DNA of 64,000 nt, from the NCBI GenBank assembly GCA_013360945.1, contig JABWAQ010000022.1, positions 1 to 64,000 of the forward strand. Direction: 5' to 3'. The notes beneath the pieces are model-generated. The model ran no database searches. It worked only from the letters and a program-made list of their open reading frames with translations, and was not told the DNA's origin. Numbering within the stretch: the stretch's first letter is position 1; every line of letters starts with the position of its first letter. A program made the translations under genes and the position numbers. This document shows, in pieces, positions 8,914 to 16,707 of the stretch. Source of the stretch: Candidatus Brocadia sp. (GTDB lineage: Bacteria > Planctomycetota > Brocadiia > Brocadiales > Brocadiaceae).

Positions 8914-9315
8914 CTACGACCTCTTTTCAGGGGCAAGTTTTCGGACGTATCTGGCAAGGGCTTGTATCTCTTCCGGTTGTAATTTATCGCTCCACCGGGG
9001 CATCTTGTTCTTGCCGTTAATAACGGAATTCAGTATTTCTTCGTCCGTTTTCGCCGCCTGCCAATTAGCATCCGCAAAATTGGGGGCCTTCAGCTCATGC
9101 CCTCTTTTGGTGCCTTTGCCATCGGCGCCATGACAGGTGGCGCAGTGGTACTCGAATAGACTTTTCGCATCAACTTCTTCGCCTTCCTGTCCATAAACTG
9201 TTGAGAAACCGAAACACAAACAGAAGCAACTCAAAAAAGATAATGCATAACCTGTGGACTTTTTCCAATTGTCCCTGATCAAAAAACTTCTCCACAAAAG
9301 ATAAGGGTGTCTCAT
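8914..9315 (-). CDS. Small monoheme cytochrome c (class I)
   Basis: The 133-residue exported protein has an N-terminal hydrophobic signal ending near VYGQ, one heme c site C58ATCH62 followed by GADGKG, and a downstream KMPRW segment supplying the likely axial methionine. The rest is one compact cytochrome c domain. It would carry single electrons in the periplasm or anammoxosome. It begins 10 bases downstream of a homologous cytochrome gene (9326-9670), so the pair is probably a tandem duplication in one transcript. Partners are unknown; the nearby di-heme peroxidase is a candidate. Confidence 0.88.
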   Translation of the reverse strand: MRHPYLLWRSFLIRDNWKKSTGYALSFLSCFCLCFGFSTVYGQEGEEVDAKSLFEYHCATCHGADGKGTKRGHELKAPNFADANWQAAKTDEEILNSVINGKNKMPRWSDKLQPEEIQALARYVRKLAPEKRS

Positions 9316-9325
9316 GAAGGTGGAT

Positions 9326-9670
9326 TTATTTTTTCCTAAAACTCCTGATAACAGGTACCAATGCCTTAATCTCCTCTGTGGTCAGTTTTTCCTTAAATGG
9401 CATCATCTTCTCCGGCGTTCCATTGGTAATTTGATCGATAATCCGTTCATCGGTTGTCTTTGCCTGCCAAGACGGATCAGCAAACTCACGCGCACCTAAA
9501 CCCAGCCCAAGGTCTGTAGGATGGCCATCCTCACCATGACAGGTTTTGCAATGGTTCATATACAATTTGTTTGCATCGATTTCAGCCATTGAAACAGGGA
9601 TTCCGGAAAAATAAGCAGTTGCACCGGCAACGACTGCAAATGTTGCCGCAAAGAGCCCTTTATTAAACAT
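9326..9670 (-). CDS. Small monoheme cytochrome c (class I), tandem paralogue
   Basis: This is a 114-residue secreted cytochrome with a signal peptide up to about residue 28, heme site C41KTCH45 and a methionine-bearing EKMMPF segment. AAAGGAG precedes the ATG. It resembles the downstream cytochrome at 8914-9315 in domain size and in the heme and methionine regions (CxTCHGxDG; KMP), which supports duplication. Upstream lies a 105-base gap with a hairpin, so this gene probably starts a two-gene transcript separate from the stress operon. Confidence 0.88.
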   Translation of the reverse strand: MFNKGLFAATFAVVAGATAYFSGIPVSMAEIDANKLYMNHCKTCHGEDGHPTDLGLGLGAREFADPSWQAKTTDERIIDQITNGTPEKMMPFKEKLTTEEIKALVPVIRSFRKK

Positions 9671-9754
9671 ATCTTTTCTCCTTTAAATTTAATACCATGC
9701 ATTGACAATTTTTTCAAATTTACGCCGGTTGTGATAGAAGCGTTTTTGATCCAA

Positions 9755-9776
9755 TTCGCCCTTTTAAACGGGCGAA
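9755..9776. terminator. Hairpin downstream of the stress operon
   Basis: TTCGCCC and GGGCGAA (7 bp) enclose an eight-base loop in the gap between the last gene of the hsp20-sor operon and the cytochrome pair. No clear U-tract follows on the minus strand, so it may be a weak or factor-dependent terminator or only a palindrome. Confidence 0.45.
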
Positions 9777-9786
9777 ATCAAGCGTC

Positions 9787-9981
9787 TTATTCTTCATAGG
9801 TGACAACACGGATAATACCCATCGTATCACCATTGGTGTTCGTAGTAGTGTCACAAACAGAAACCACCCTTTTGACAGTGTTCTGCTGTAAAAAATCATT
9901 CACTACTTTATCCAATTCTATGAGCTCGTTATGGACATGGAATATCCGTAATGATGAAGTAAAGGTTTTTACTTTTATCAT
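9787..9981 (-). CDS. Small hypothetical protein (64 aa)
   Basis: I do not recognise this protein. It is soluble, with alternating beta-like segments (IKVKTFTSSLRIFHVHNE, then KRVVSVCDTTT and MGIIRVVTYEE) that suggest a small alpha/beta fold. An AGGGGGG stretch lies 6 bases before the ATG. It is the last gene of a tightly spaced operon with superoxide reductase, ferredoxin and two Hsp20 proteins (27-base gap), so a link to stress response is inferred from position only. Confidence 0.65.
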   Translation of the reverse strand: MIKVKTFTSSLRIFHVHNELIELDKVVNDFLQQNTVKRVVSVCDTTTNTNGDTMGIIRVVTYEE

Positions 9982-10008
9982 AATAACCCCCCTGAACTTT
10001 TTAAAAAA

Positions 10009-10374
10009 TTATTTCGTAACATGCACTTCTTTTGTTCCCTCCCAGATACCATGGAGGTTGCAACGACAAAATGCCCGAAGCGTTCTCACCCCTTCGTGGT
10101 GCAAAACAACGTTCAGTGTTACTTCCGGTTTGCTAAGCTCCGCAGTAAAATCCACACGTGAAATATAGATGTGCCCGCTATAAAGGTCTATAAACTGAAT
10201 GAAATGCCCGTTCTCCATTCCATGAAGTGTCTCTCCCACCTTTATATTTACTGAGAAGGGCTGCCCCATCTTTACATTTCCCGCCACAGTAATCACCGGT
10301 ACGTGTTTCTTTGCCGTATCCGCGGGACCTGTGGCCAGGGTATTGACCTGACAAAACAAAGTCGATTCTGCCAT
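10009..10374 (-). CDS. sor: Superoxide reductase (neelaredoxin-type)
   Basis: This enzyme reduces superoxide to hydrogen peroxide at a mononuclear Fe(His4Cys) centre without making oxygen. The 121-residue protein shows the ligands H24 (KKHVPVI), H51 and H57 (LHGMENGHF), and C105 with H108 in the CNLHGIWEG motif. No N-terminal desulforedoxin Cys4 domain is present, so it is the one-iron class. The usual glutamate two residues before the first histidine (EKH) is replaced by lysine (K22), a variation that removes the sixth ligand of the resting enzyme. GGAGG precedes the ATG. The ferredoxin gene just upstream in the operon is a possible electron donor. Confidence 0.9.
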   Translation of the reverse strand: MAESTLFCQVNTLATGPADTAKKHVPVITVAGNVKMGQPFSVNIKVGETLHGMENGHFIQFIDLYSGHIYISRVDFTAELSKPEVTLNVVLHHEGVRTLRAFCRCNLHGIWEGTKEVHVTK

Positions 10375-10410
10375 CTTATTTACCTCCGCAATTTAAAACG
10401 TTTATAAAAA

Positions 10411-10647
10411 TTACATACAACCCTTATGTAATTGTGCAGATACAATATTGATTGCCTTTACAGGGCATACCGGGATGCATCGCTCACACTGGTCACACCG
10501 GTGCTGCACGATTTCTGCCTTTTCATCTTTCATGATAATAGCTTCCACGGGGCAAACATGCAGGCATTCTTCGCAGCCGACGCATTCTGTTTTATTCACG
10601 ACAATTCCCATTTGTGTGCCTCTCCGCGGCAGGAATATCAGATCCAT
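10411..10647 (-). CDS. 2[4Fe-4S] ferredoxin
   Basis: This 78-residue protein has two CxxCxxCxxxCP motifs, C22/C25/C28/C32 and C51/C54/C57/C61, the classic bacterial 2[4Fe-4S] ferredoxin. The ATG at 10647 has a strong AGGAGG 4 bases upstream; an internal ATG at 10611 (MGIVVNKTEC) matches the usual ferredoxin length better and also has a purine-rich upstream stretch, so the start is uncertain. It sits between the Hsp20 genes and superoxide reductase with gaps of 23 and 36 bases. Supplying electrons to superoxide reductase is a reasonable inference. Confidence 0.9.
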   Translation of the reverse strand: MDLIFLPRRGTQMGIVVNKTECVGCEECLHVCPVEAIIMKDEKAEIVQHRCDQCERCIPVCPVKAINIVSAQLHKGCM

Positions 10648-10670
10648 GATGCCTCCTGCAAAGTGTGAAG

Positions 10671-11075
10671 TTATTCAACCTTGACTTCGATCTTTCTTGG
10701 TTTTACATGTTCTGCCTTAGGCAAAACGAGAGTCAAAACGCCATCTGACATCTTTGCCTCAATTTTGTCCCTGTTAATGGCGTCTGAGACAACAAAGTGC
10801 CTGTGATAATGTCCGATATTATATTCATTGTAGATTACCTTCTCATCGGTATACGTCTCTTGAGAAACCTCACCGTTGATCACTAATTCATTATCCTTCA
10901 TATCAATAGTGATATTCTCAGTGCCAACCCCTGGCATATCGATCAAAATGGTGAAGTTGTCCGTGGTTTCATAAATATCAGACAGAGGAAAGTACCACTC
11001 CCCCTTTCCCGTCACGACACATTTGTCAGGGGTGATCTTCTTTTTTTCTACGGCTGGATGTTCTTTTGTTTCCAT
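10671..11075 (-). CDS. Hsp20/alpha-crystallin small heat-shock protein
   Basis: This 134-residue protein contains one alpha-crystallin domain (about residues 27-120) with the typical MPGV segment and the GVLTLVLPK signature, ending in a short IEVKVE tail that can act as the C-terminal I/V-x-I/V anchor. Small heat-shock proteins bind unfolding proteins without ATP and assemble into large oligomers. GAGGAG lies upstream of the ATG. It is 19 bases downstream of a second hsp20 gene; the two products are divergent and may form mixed oligomers. Confidence 0.9.
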   Translation of the reverse strand: METKEHPAVEKKKITPDKCVVTGKGEWYFPLSDIYETTDNFTILIDMPGVGTENITIDMKDNELVINGEVSQETYTDEKVIYNEYNIGHYHRHFVVSDAINRDKIEAKMSDGVLTLVLPKAEHVKPRKIEVKVE

Positions 11076-11094
11076 GTAAAGTTCTCCTCTTTCG

Positions 11095-11556
11095 TTACGC
11101 CTTTTTAATCATAACTTGCCTTGGTTTCGTCTCGGCTGCCTTAGGTAGTTTCACCATTAACACACCATTTTTATAAGAGGCCGTTACTTTTTCCGCATCG
11201 ACCTTCTCAGGCAACATAATAGAACGTGCAAACGTTCCGTAGTTCCTTTCCCTTCGTAAATAGGTTGCCTTCACCGTGGCAATGATCGGTTTCCTCTCGC
11301 CTTTCAGAGAGAGTACATCGTTCACAACCTGTACATCCAGGTTGCTGATATTAATTCCGGGAAGTTCTGCGCGGACAAAAACACTATCCTCATTGACAGA
11401 TACGATAATCGGTGGAAATTCCACACTCACATAGCCTTCCATTTGAGGATTGGAGCTTAAAATATCCAATAAATCGCTCATCTCTCGCTGGATATGGGTA
11501 AGGCTGTGTAAAGGGCTCGTACTATCCCATTTTATAAGATTCATAAAAACATTCAC
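11095..11556 (-). CDS. Hsp20/alpha-crystallin small heat-shock protein
   Basis: This 153-residue Hsp20 has an N-terminal arm of about 45 residues, an alpha-crystallin domain with AELPGI and NGVLMVKLPKA, and a C-terminal RQVMIKKA tail. It is the first gene of the five-gene stress operon. AGGAGG lies 3 bases before the first ATG and 11 before the second (four codons in), so either may be used. Upstream at 11633-11670 there is an inverted repeat, but no CIRCE element was found. Confidence 0.9.
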   Translation of the reverse strand: MNVFMNLIKWDSTSPLHSLTHIQREMSDLLDILSSNPQMEGYVSVEFPPIIVSVNEDSVFVRAELPGINISNLDVQVVNDVLSLKGERKPIIATVKATYLRRERNYGTFARSIMLPEKVDAEKVTASYKNGVLMVKLPKAAETKPRQVMIKKA

Positions 11557-11903
11557 CTCCTCACTCTAAAATACGTGTTAACAAAAATTGTAACAATAAC
11601 AACAAAAATAAAGCTTCCGAACGTTTGCATTTATCCAGGATTTTAGACATGTCGTTCTATACTCCTGGATTAATTTCCGTTTCTTTTTTTTCACAAAAAC
11701 CTCCTGATTATCATGAGAACAGGAATCATTTCTCTTGTAATGACAGCAGTTTATAAATAGTAATGTATCAATTGATTTCCGTAAAGAATCAAAAATAATT
11801 TTTTATAATTTAACAATACGTGGACAATGGGCAAGAAAGATGCCAATGAGGTGTTTTTCTATCGGGAAAGAAATGGGTGGACGAATGAATTCATATCGAA
11901 CAA
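11557..11903. other. Gap upstream of the stress operon, with an inverted repeat
   Basis: This 347-base AT-rich gap lies between the start of the hsp20 operon and the 3' end of dprA. ATCCAGGA (11633-11640) and TCCTGGAT (11663-11670) form a perfect 8-bp inverted repeat with a 22-base spacer, about 80 bases upstream of the first hsp20 start. It may be an operator or an mRNA hairpin. No convincing sigma-32 or CIRCE site was seen, and nothing else stands out. Confidence 0.5.
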
Positions 11904-13004
11904 CTATGCCTTGACGAACCTTTTGCCTGAAAGCTGTTTTACCAACTTCTTTATTTCAAGAATAAGCAACGTGCTTGAGACAACAGAGGTAGGAAGTTTT
12001 GCGATGCGTATAATTTCGTCTATGTCTCTTGGGCTGCTGGACAGGAGTGAGAATATTTTCTTTTCCTGGGAATTAAGCACCAGGCTCCTAGGATCATTGG
12101 TTACCGGTGCTTCGGTGTCGTTCAAGGTTTCAGCAATTGGCCCTAACTCTTGAATGATGTCATTAATATCCTCAACAAGTTTGGCGCCTTCCTTGATCAG
12201 TTTGTGAGTACCCCGGCTGTAAATGCTGTCAATATTACCGGGAATGGCGAAGACCTCTTTTCCCTGTTCGAGCGCCCACTGTGCCGTTATCAAAGAACCA
12301 CTTTTCAATGATGATTCAACAACAAGCACGCCCAGCGACAAGCCGCTGATCAGTCTGTTTCTTGGCGGGAAATTACGAAAATCCGGGGGGGTATTCATGG
12401 GAAATTCAGATATGATAGCGCCGTGTTGAGCGATTTGTTCCGCCAGTTCAATATTTTCCCTGGGGTAAATGACTCCCAGTCCGCAGCCGAGCACTGCAAT
12501 GGTGCGTCCATTGGAGCTGATAGCGCCACGATGAGCGGCAGCGTCTATTCCGCGTGCCATGCCACTTACAATGCAAAGCCCCTTCTGTGCAAGTTGACGG
12601 CTAAAACGCTCTGCCTGCGCGAGGCCATAATAGGTGCAGCGGCGTGCGCCTACAATAGCAAGGGCAAGGATGTCGGTTTCGACTATGTTACCCTTGACAT
12701 AAAGGACGAGCGGCGGGTCGTAAATATTTTTGAGATGTTTCGGATACTGCTCGCTTGTGTAAGGCAGGATTTGAACCTTCTTCTCTTTGGCCAGATTAAT
12801 TTCACATTCAATGTTGATATTTTTGGATTCATCGGCAATTGCATGGGCGAGCTTCGGACCGATGCCTGGCACTGCTTCCAGTTCCGACCGGGTAGCATCA
12901 AGAATTGCCTCCGAAGAACCGAACCTTTCCAGGAGTGTTTTATACGTCCTTATTCCAACCCCCTTCGTCATATTCAGGCGTAAGAGGGCCTCAAATTCTG
13001 TCAA
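11904..13004 (-). CDS. dprA: DNA-processing protein DprA
   Basis: DprA binds incoming single-stranded DNA and loads RecA during natural transformation. The 366-residue protein has an N-terminal helix-hairpin-helix/SAM-like region (residues about 1-75), the Rossmann-like core with VGARRCTYYGL, SGMARGIDAAAHRGA, SEFPMNTPP, NRLISGLS and AIPGN, and a C-terminal winged-helix segment. The start is a TTG at 13004 with AAGGA seven bases upstream; the only nearby ATG is out of frame. No other competence gene is in the window. aroB lies 95 bases upstream on the same strand. Confidence 0.95.
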   Translation of the reverse strand: MTEFEALLRLNMTKGVGIRTYKTLLERFGSSEAILDATRSELEAVPGIGPKLAHAIADESKNINIECEINLAKEKKVQILPYTSEQYPKHLKNIYDPPLVLYVKGNIVETDILALAIVGARRCTYYGLAQAERFSRQLAQKGLCIVSGMARGIDAAAHRGAISSNGRTIAVLGCGLGVIYPRENIELAEQIAQHGAIISEFPMNTPPDFRNFPPRNRLISGLSLGVLVVESSLKSGSLITAQWALEQGKEVFAIPGNIDSIYSRGTHKLIKEGAKLVEDINDIIQELGPIAETLNDTEAPVTNDPRSLVLNSQEKKIFSLLSSSPRDIDEIIRIAKLPTSVVSSTLLILEIKKLVKQLSGKRFVKA

Positions 13005-13099
13005 TGCGATTTCCTTTCATTCCATAAGACACAGATTTTTACAGAGGTACGCAGATAACTATTTTCTAAAAGTACCACAAACTTTGAAATGCCTTTTTG

Positions 13100-14179
13100 T
13101 TAAATCGGCTTGCTTAATACCCGATATAAAATTTCTTCAGTCACCTGATCGGATATTATAACCCCGCCAATTTTTATGGGTAAGATAAAACGGAGCCTTC
13201 CTCTGACCACTTTTTTATCTGTGTATAACGTCTTTACAATATCATCGGGGTTTAATCCTGTATGAAGCGGCAACCCCAGCCTTTTGATTAACGAACGTTG
13301 CCGTTCTAACACCGAAGTATCGGTTAATCCCATATCAATGGCAATTTCCGTGGCATACAGCATACCGATGGCTACTGCCTCTCCATGCCGGTATTTTTTG
13401 TACCCGGTGAGGGTCTCGATAGCATGGCCTATGGTATGTCCGTAGTTTAATATTGCCCGCAGGTGTGTTTCTTTTTCATCCTCTTCCACAACGTTTGCCT
13501 TGATCTGACACGATGTGGCGATGATTTTCAGAAGGGCATGATCATTCAATTGTAATATATCATAGAGAGAATTTTCTATAAATTCAAATAATTCAGCATC
13601 ACGGATGACTCCGTATTTGATAACTTCCACAAGCCCCGCAACAAGTTCTGCTGCTGGTAGCGTTGTGAGTGTGCCGGTATCGATAAAAACTGCCTTTGGT
13701 TGATAAAAACTCCCGATCATATTTTTCCCCTTTGGGTGGTTTACTGCCACCTTGCCCCCGATACTGCTGTCCACTTGCGCCAGGAGTGAAGTAGGCACCT
13801 GAATAAAGGGGATGCCTCTCATAAAGGTTGCAGCCACAAAACCACTGATGTCACCCACCACGCCACCGCCTAAGGCAACAATAAGGGAGTTCCTGTCCAG
13901 CTTGTGGTCAAAGCATGCATCGTAAATCGTCAATGCTGTTTCCAGGTTCTTCTGATCTTCCCCGGGCTGTAAAGAGACAACTCTGACATCAAACTTGTTC
14001 CGGGAAAGACTTTTGGACACAATTTCGCCATAAACCTTTTCAACGTTTTTGTCGGTTATCAAAAGCGTTTTGCAAGGCATTTCCTCTTCAACCAGGATAT
14101 CCCCGATTCTTTCGAGAAGCATCTTGTCGATATGGATATTGTAACTATTTGCAGACAGATGAACCCGTATCGTTTTCAT
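13100..14179 (-). CDS. aroB: 3-dehydroquinate synthase
   Basis: This is the second enzyme of the shikimate pathway, converting DAHP to 3-dehydroquinate with NAD and a divalent metal. The 359-residue protein shows the glycine-rich NAD region GGGVVGDISGF, the substrate-binding PTSLLAQVDSSIGGK stretch, a KNMIG segment and the metal ligand motif HTIGHAIE. The length is normal. AAAGGTG precedes the ATG. It lies upstream of dprA on the same strand but with a 95-base gap, so co-transcription is possible but not required. Confidence 0.96.
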   Translation of the reverse strand: MKTIRVHLSANSYNIHIDKMLLERIGDILVEEEMPCKTLLITDKNVEKVYGEIVSKSLSRNKFDVRVVSLQPGEDQKNLETALTIYDACFDHKLDRNSLIVALGGGVVGDISGFVAATFMRGIPFIQVPTSLLAQVDSSIGGKVAVNHPKGKNMIGSFYQPKAVFIDTGTLTTLPAAELVAGLVEVIKYGVIRDAELFEFIENSLYDILQLNDHALLKIIATSCQIKANVVEEDEKETHLRAILNYGHTIGHAIETLTGYKKYRHGEAVAIGMLYATEIAIDMGLTDTSVLERQRSLIKRLGLPLHTGLNPDDIVKTLYTDKKVVRGRLRFILPIKIGGVIISDQVTEEILYRVLSKPI

Positions 14180-14809
14180 TTAAAAACACCTTTACCACAG
14201 AGGTTACAGAAAATCTAAAGGGAAAAAAATCTTGTTTGAGCAAATCCGGTTTTATATTAGCCCCGTTAACGATTGGATTACTCAATAATAAGAATTTACC
14301 ACAGTATCAAATTCATTCATCTTTTTCAAGGTAGTTTAGTGAAAGTGACATGCATGATATTTTTTATTTTTTTCATGTCATGGGAAAGTTCAACTGCGTG
14401 CAGGACGTGATAGGTATGGATCTTGTGCTCTGTAGGTCTGAAATATCTTCGTAAGAAGATAGCTTCTCAAGCTGTGATTAGTGACGAATTGCTCGAAGAG
14501 TATCATGCAGATATGTCTTTGTGAAAATGGAGATCAAACGGCATTGAATGTTGCCGATGGGCAACGAAGGCGGGCGTTTAACATCAAGTATTTATTCTGA
14601 TAGCCAGATTCGGAAATTAAATGTATAGGAATTTCAAACTTCTCTGCGACTGCCTTACACACCCCCAACCTCCTCTCAAGAGGGGACTAAAGAAGTCCCT
14701 TCCTGGGAGGGGATTCAGGGGTGGGTTTAGCCTTATAATAAAAAGTCGACAAAGGCCTAATTAAATTTGTATTTTTGTAGACCAGACTCCGCCGGTCTTT
14801 ATCTCTTAT
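14180..14809. other. Long gap with a GC-rich repeat and a possible gene remnant
   Basis: No full gene was found in 630 bases. A 37-codon plus-strand stretch at 14414-14524 (ending EEYHADMSL before a stop) reads like protein but has no start codon, so it may be an eroded remnant. At 14660-14728 lies a GC-rich palindromic repeat (two facing CCTC/GAGG blocks, then GGATTCAGGGGTGGG). Its right half recurs at 41021-41053. The remainder is AT-rich and unremarkable. Confidence 0.5.
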
Positions 14810-15259
14810 TCACTTTCCATGGATAACATTTGCAAGTATTTGCACGACACCGTCTTCCTTTACCGTAGCTGACAACTTCAACTCTGATTTAAAAATCAGG
14901 GGGGATGAAAATCCGATGGTAAACGTTTTAGGGTCTCCCGTAGGCTGTAATAAAACCAGCCCATATGGATTATCCTGGGTGAGCCCGATGTTTTTTAAAG
15001 CAGCTATGGATATACTAACAACATTTCTTCCGTCAATATCGAGATTAACAAATGTGAGATCAGTGGCTCCTCCTTGTTTTGTTATTTCTGCCGAAACAAA
15101 TTTACCACGCCCCTTAAGAAACACGAGATTGTAATCTCCTTGTGGAGCCGGTGCTATTAATCCTTGCGTTCTCTGAGGCTCTTTCACATCCGCATAAGCA
15201 TCAACCACCATTATCAACATTGCCAATACTATAAATATTTTTAAAGATAGCGTTTTCAT
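14810..15259 (-). CDS. Secreted protein of unknown function (149 aa)
   Basis: The protein has a clear signal peptide (residues 1-23, ending DAYAD) and a mature part of about 125 residues rich in beta-strand patterns, with no cysteine and no recognised motif. AAGGAGG precedes the ATG. It lies 213 bases downstream of another secreted-protein gene on the same strand, which is itself behind a riboswitch-like leader. It may share that transcript or be separate. No function can be given. Confidence 0.7.
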   Translation of the reverse strand: MKTLSLKIFIVLAMLIMVVDAYADVKEPQRTQGLIAPAPQGDYNLVFLKGRGKFVSAEITKQGGATDLTFVNLDIDGRNVVSISIAALKNIGLTQDNPYGLVLLQPTGDPKTFTIGFSSPLIFKSELKLSATVKEDGVVQILANVIHGK

Positions 15260-15472
15260 TGGTAAATACCTCCTTTTCTTCTGACAAAGTACCAGACTCC
15301 GGGCTGGCCTAACATTGGAATTGTCTTATGAAAATATTGTTTTTTACGCCTTTCGTGCCGATAACAGTTCCCCCTTTCTTCTGTATATTTCTGATAAGAC
15401 TATATTCCGCCTTCCGCGGATTTCTAACCTGTTTTTCTTCACTGCCAAAGTCAGTTCCATCCCTTCTCACCT

Positions 15473-16450
15473 TCATTTCTTCACACAAACATTATCAATC
15501 CAGAACTCCTGGCCACCAATTCTGAGATTTTTTACTGCCCCAGTCAGGGTTACTATACCTTTCTTGCTGCCTTGAGCCGTTACCGTATTGACAGCAATAC
15601 TCACCCCACCAATCGGATTAGGAACTGATGAAAGCTCCCCGGCGAATACTGGGCTTCCGTTAACCGAAATGTTTTCATGGCCGCCAAGATCGAGGAATTC
15701 TAACTGCACCTCAGAAGGCTGAAAATTGAGCTGGCTGAAGTCAAATTCTAAATTGATATTGTTTGTGCGGATGCTCTGACCGCTGCCAAAGGGAACGGGT
15801 GCCGTTTCAACGCGCGCGACTTTGAACGTTCCTCCTCCGCCGGCGAAGTCGAAATTGTAGACAGAGACAGGGATTCCATGTGCCGTAAAGACTACATCAC
15901 CACTGCTATTCCCGGCTGGTACCCCATACTGAGTGCCGGCAACGAGCGGTGATTCAAAGTCCACGCAAACCGTTGATGGATGCTCAAGGGTCCGGGGAGA
16001 TATGCGTTCAATATGAAGTGTTTCAACTTGGTTTGTTTTACCGGCTGCGGTATACACGGCAACTACGTCCAGCTCTGCATCACTTTCAATAACCACGAAT
16101 CCCTTGACGAAACCGGCAGCGGTCCTGGTATGTTCAAAGATATCTCTATTGTCGATTTCCAGCGCTTCATCAGGACCAAGTTTGGCATCAAAGAATTTAG
16201 AGACCGGCCCTGGTTTTTCCATAGGCATGGCAATGGCGAACTTTTTCTGGAATTTGACTTCGGTGTTGTTCGGATTGTGCACGTTAATGGCAGTAAAATA
16301 CATCCCTTTGGCAACAACTTCACCGGTTGATTTTCCACAGATGAATTTTACTGCGTACTGAAATGTTTGGGGTTTTTGGGCGAGGGTCACGTTCGAGGTC
16401 AAAATCAGACACGCAAGAAACAATGAACTAATGACTATACTTTTCTTCAT
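15473..16450 (-). CDS. Secreted protein of unknown function behind a riboswitch-like leader
   Basis: This 325-residue protein has a signal peptide (about residues 1-24, ending TLAQ). Its first domain contains ICGKS, TAINVHNPN and VVAVYTAAG, a pattern I recall from uncharacterised secreted proteins of several environmental bacteria. The second half (about 160-325) is Gly/Val/Asn-rich and beta-like, with a single cysteine near the C-terminus. GGGAGG lies before the ATG. About 50 bases upstream are an intrinsic terminator and then a GEMM-like aptamer, so expression is probably controlled by premature termination. An extracellular or surface role would fit c-di-GMP control, but this is inference. 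Confidence 0.75.
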   Translation of the reverse strand: MKKSIVISSLFLACLILTSNVTLAQKPQTFQYAVKFICGKSTGEVVAKGMYFTAINVHNPNNTEVKFQKKFAIAMPMEKPGPVSKFFDAKLGPDEALEIDNRDIFEHTRTAAGFVKGFVVIESDAELDVVAVYTAAGKTNQVETLHIERISPRTLEHPSTVCVDFESPLVAGTQYGVPAGNSSGDVVFTAHGIPVSVYNFDFAGGGGTFKVARVETAPVPFGSGQSIRTNNINLEFDFSQLNFQPSEVQLEFLDLGGHENISVNGSPVFAGELSSVPNPIGGVSIAVNTVTAQGSKKGIVTLTGAVKNLRIGGQEFWIDNVCVKK

Positions 16451-16500
16451 GGGTCACCTCCCTGTTTTTGTTGAGAATGGTGTATTCTAATAAAGACCTT

Positions 16501-16560
16501 AAAAACAAAAAAGCCTTACTACAAAGATATTCACTGGCAAACATCTTCGGCAGTAAGGCT
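16501..16560 (-). terminator. Intrinsic terminator of the riboswitch leader
   Basis: Read on the minus strand, AGCCTTACT (from 16560) pairs perfectly with AGTAAGGCT (to 16512) through an inner stem with AAGAT/ATCTT pairing, followed at once by TTTTTTGTTTTT. It lies between the aptamer and the start at 16450, inside the leader of one gene, as expected for a transcription-attenuating switch. Confidence 0.85.
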
Positions 16561-16570
16561 GTCTTTTTTT

Positions 16571-16660
16571 CGTCAGCGTCTCTCAACTACTTCCTTGTAG
16601 GCTTCAAGACCCTTTACTTTGCGTCCCCTGATCGCTCAGGGTTTGCCTTTATCGGTATGT
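16571..16660 (-). promoter_or_regulatory. GEMM / c-di-GMP-I-like riboswitch aptamer (variant)
   Basis: On the minus strand the RNA carries GGCAAACC (16647-16640), a hairpin CCCUGA-GCGA-UCAGGG with a GNRA loop (16641-16626), then GACGCAAAG (16625-16617) and GGGUCU, in the order and spacing of the GEMM-I aptamer. The 3' half (UUGAGAGACGCUGACG) only loosely follows the usual AGCCGGGUUGCC segment, so this is a divergent member or an altered-specificity relative. An intrinsic terminator follows. c-di-GMP-I switches often control secreted and surface proteins, matching the downstream gene. Confidence 0.72.
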
Positions 16661-16677
16661 TTTTTATTTCATCGGTC

Positions 16678-16707
16678 TTTTTAGCACGGATAATATCTTG
16701 ATGTCAA
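16678..16707 (-). promoter_or_regulatory. Predicted sigma-70-type promoter for the riboswitch leader
   Basis: On the minus strand TTGACA (16707-16702) is followed after 18 bases by TAAAAA (16683-16678). Transcription would start near 16670, just upstream of the aptamer. The -35 is perfect and the -10 is weak. Confidence 0.45.

Noticed and set aside
11557-11700. CIRCE element before the hsp20 genes
   Set aside because: No TTAGCACTC-N9-GAGTGCTAA or near match was found; only an unrelated inverted repeat.
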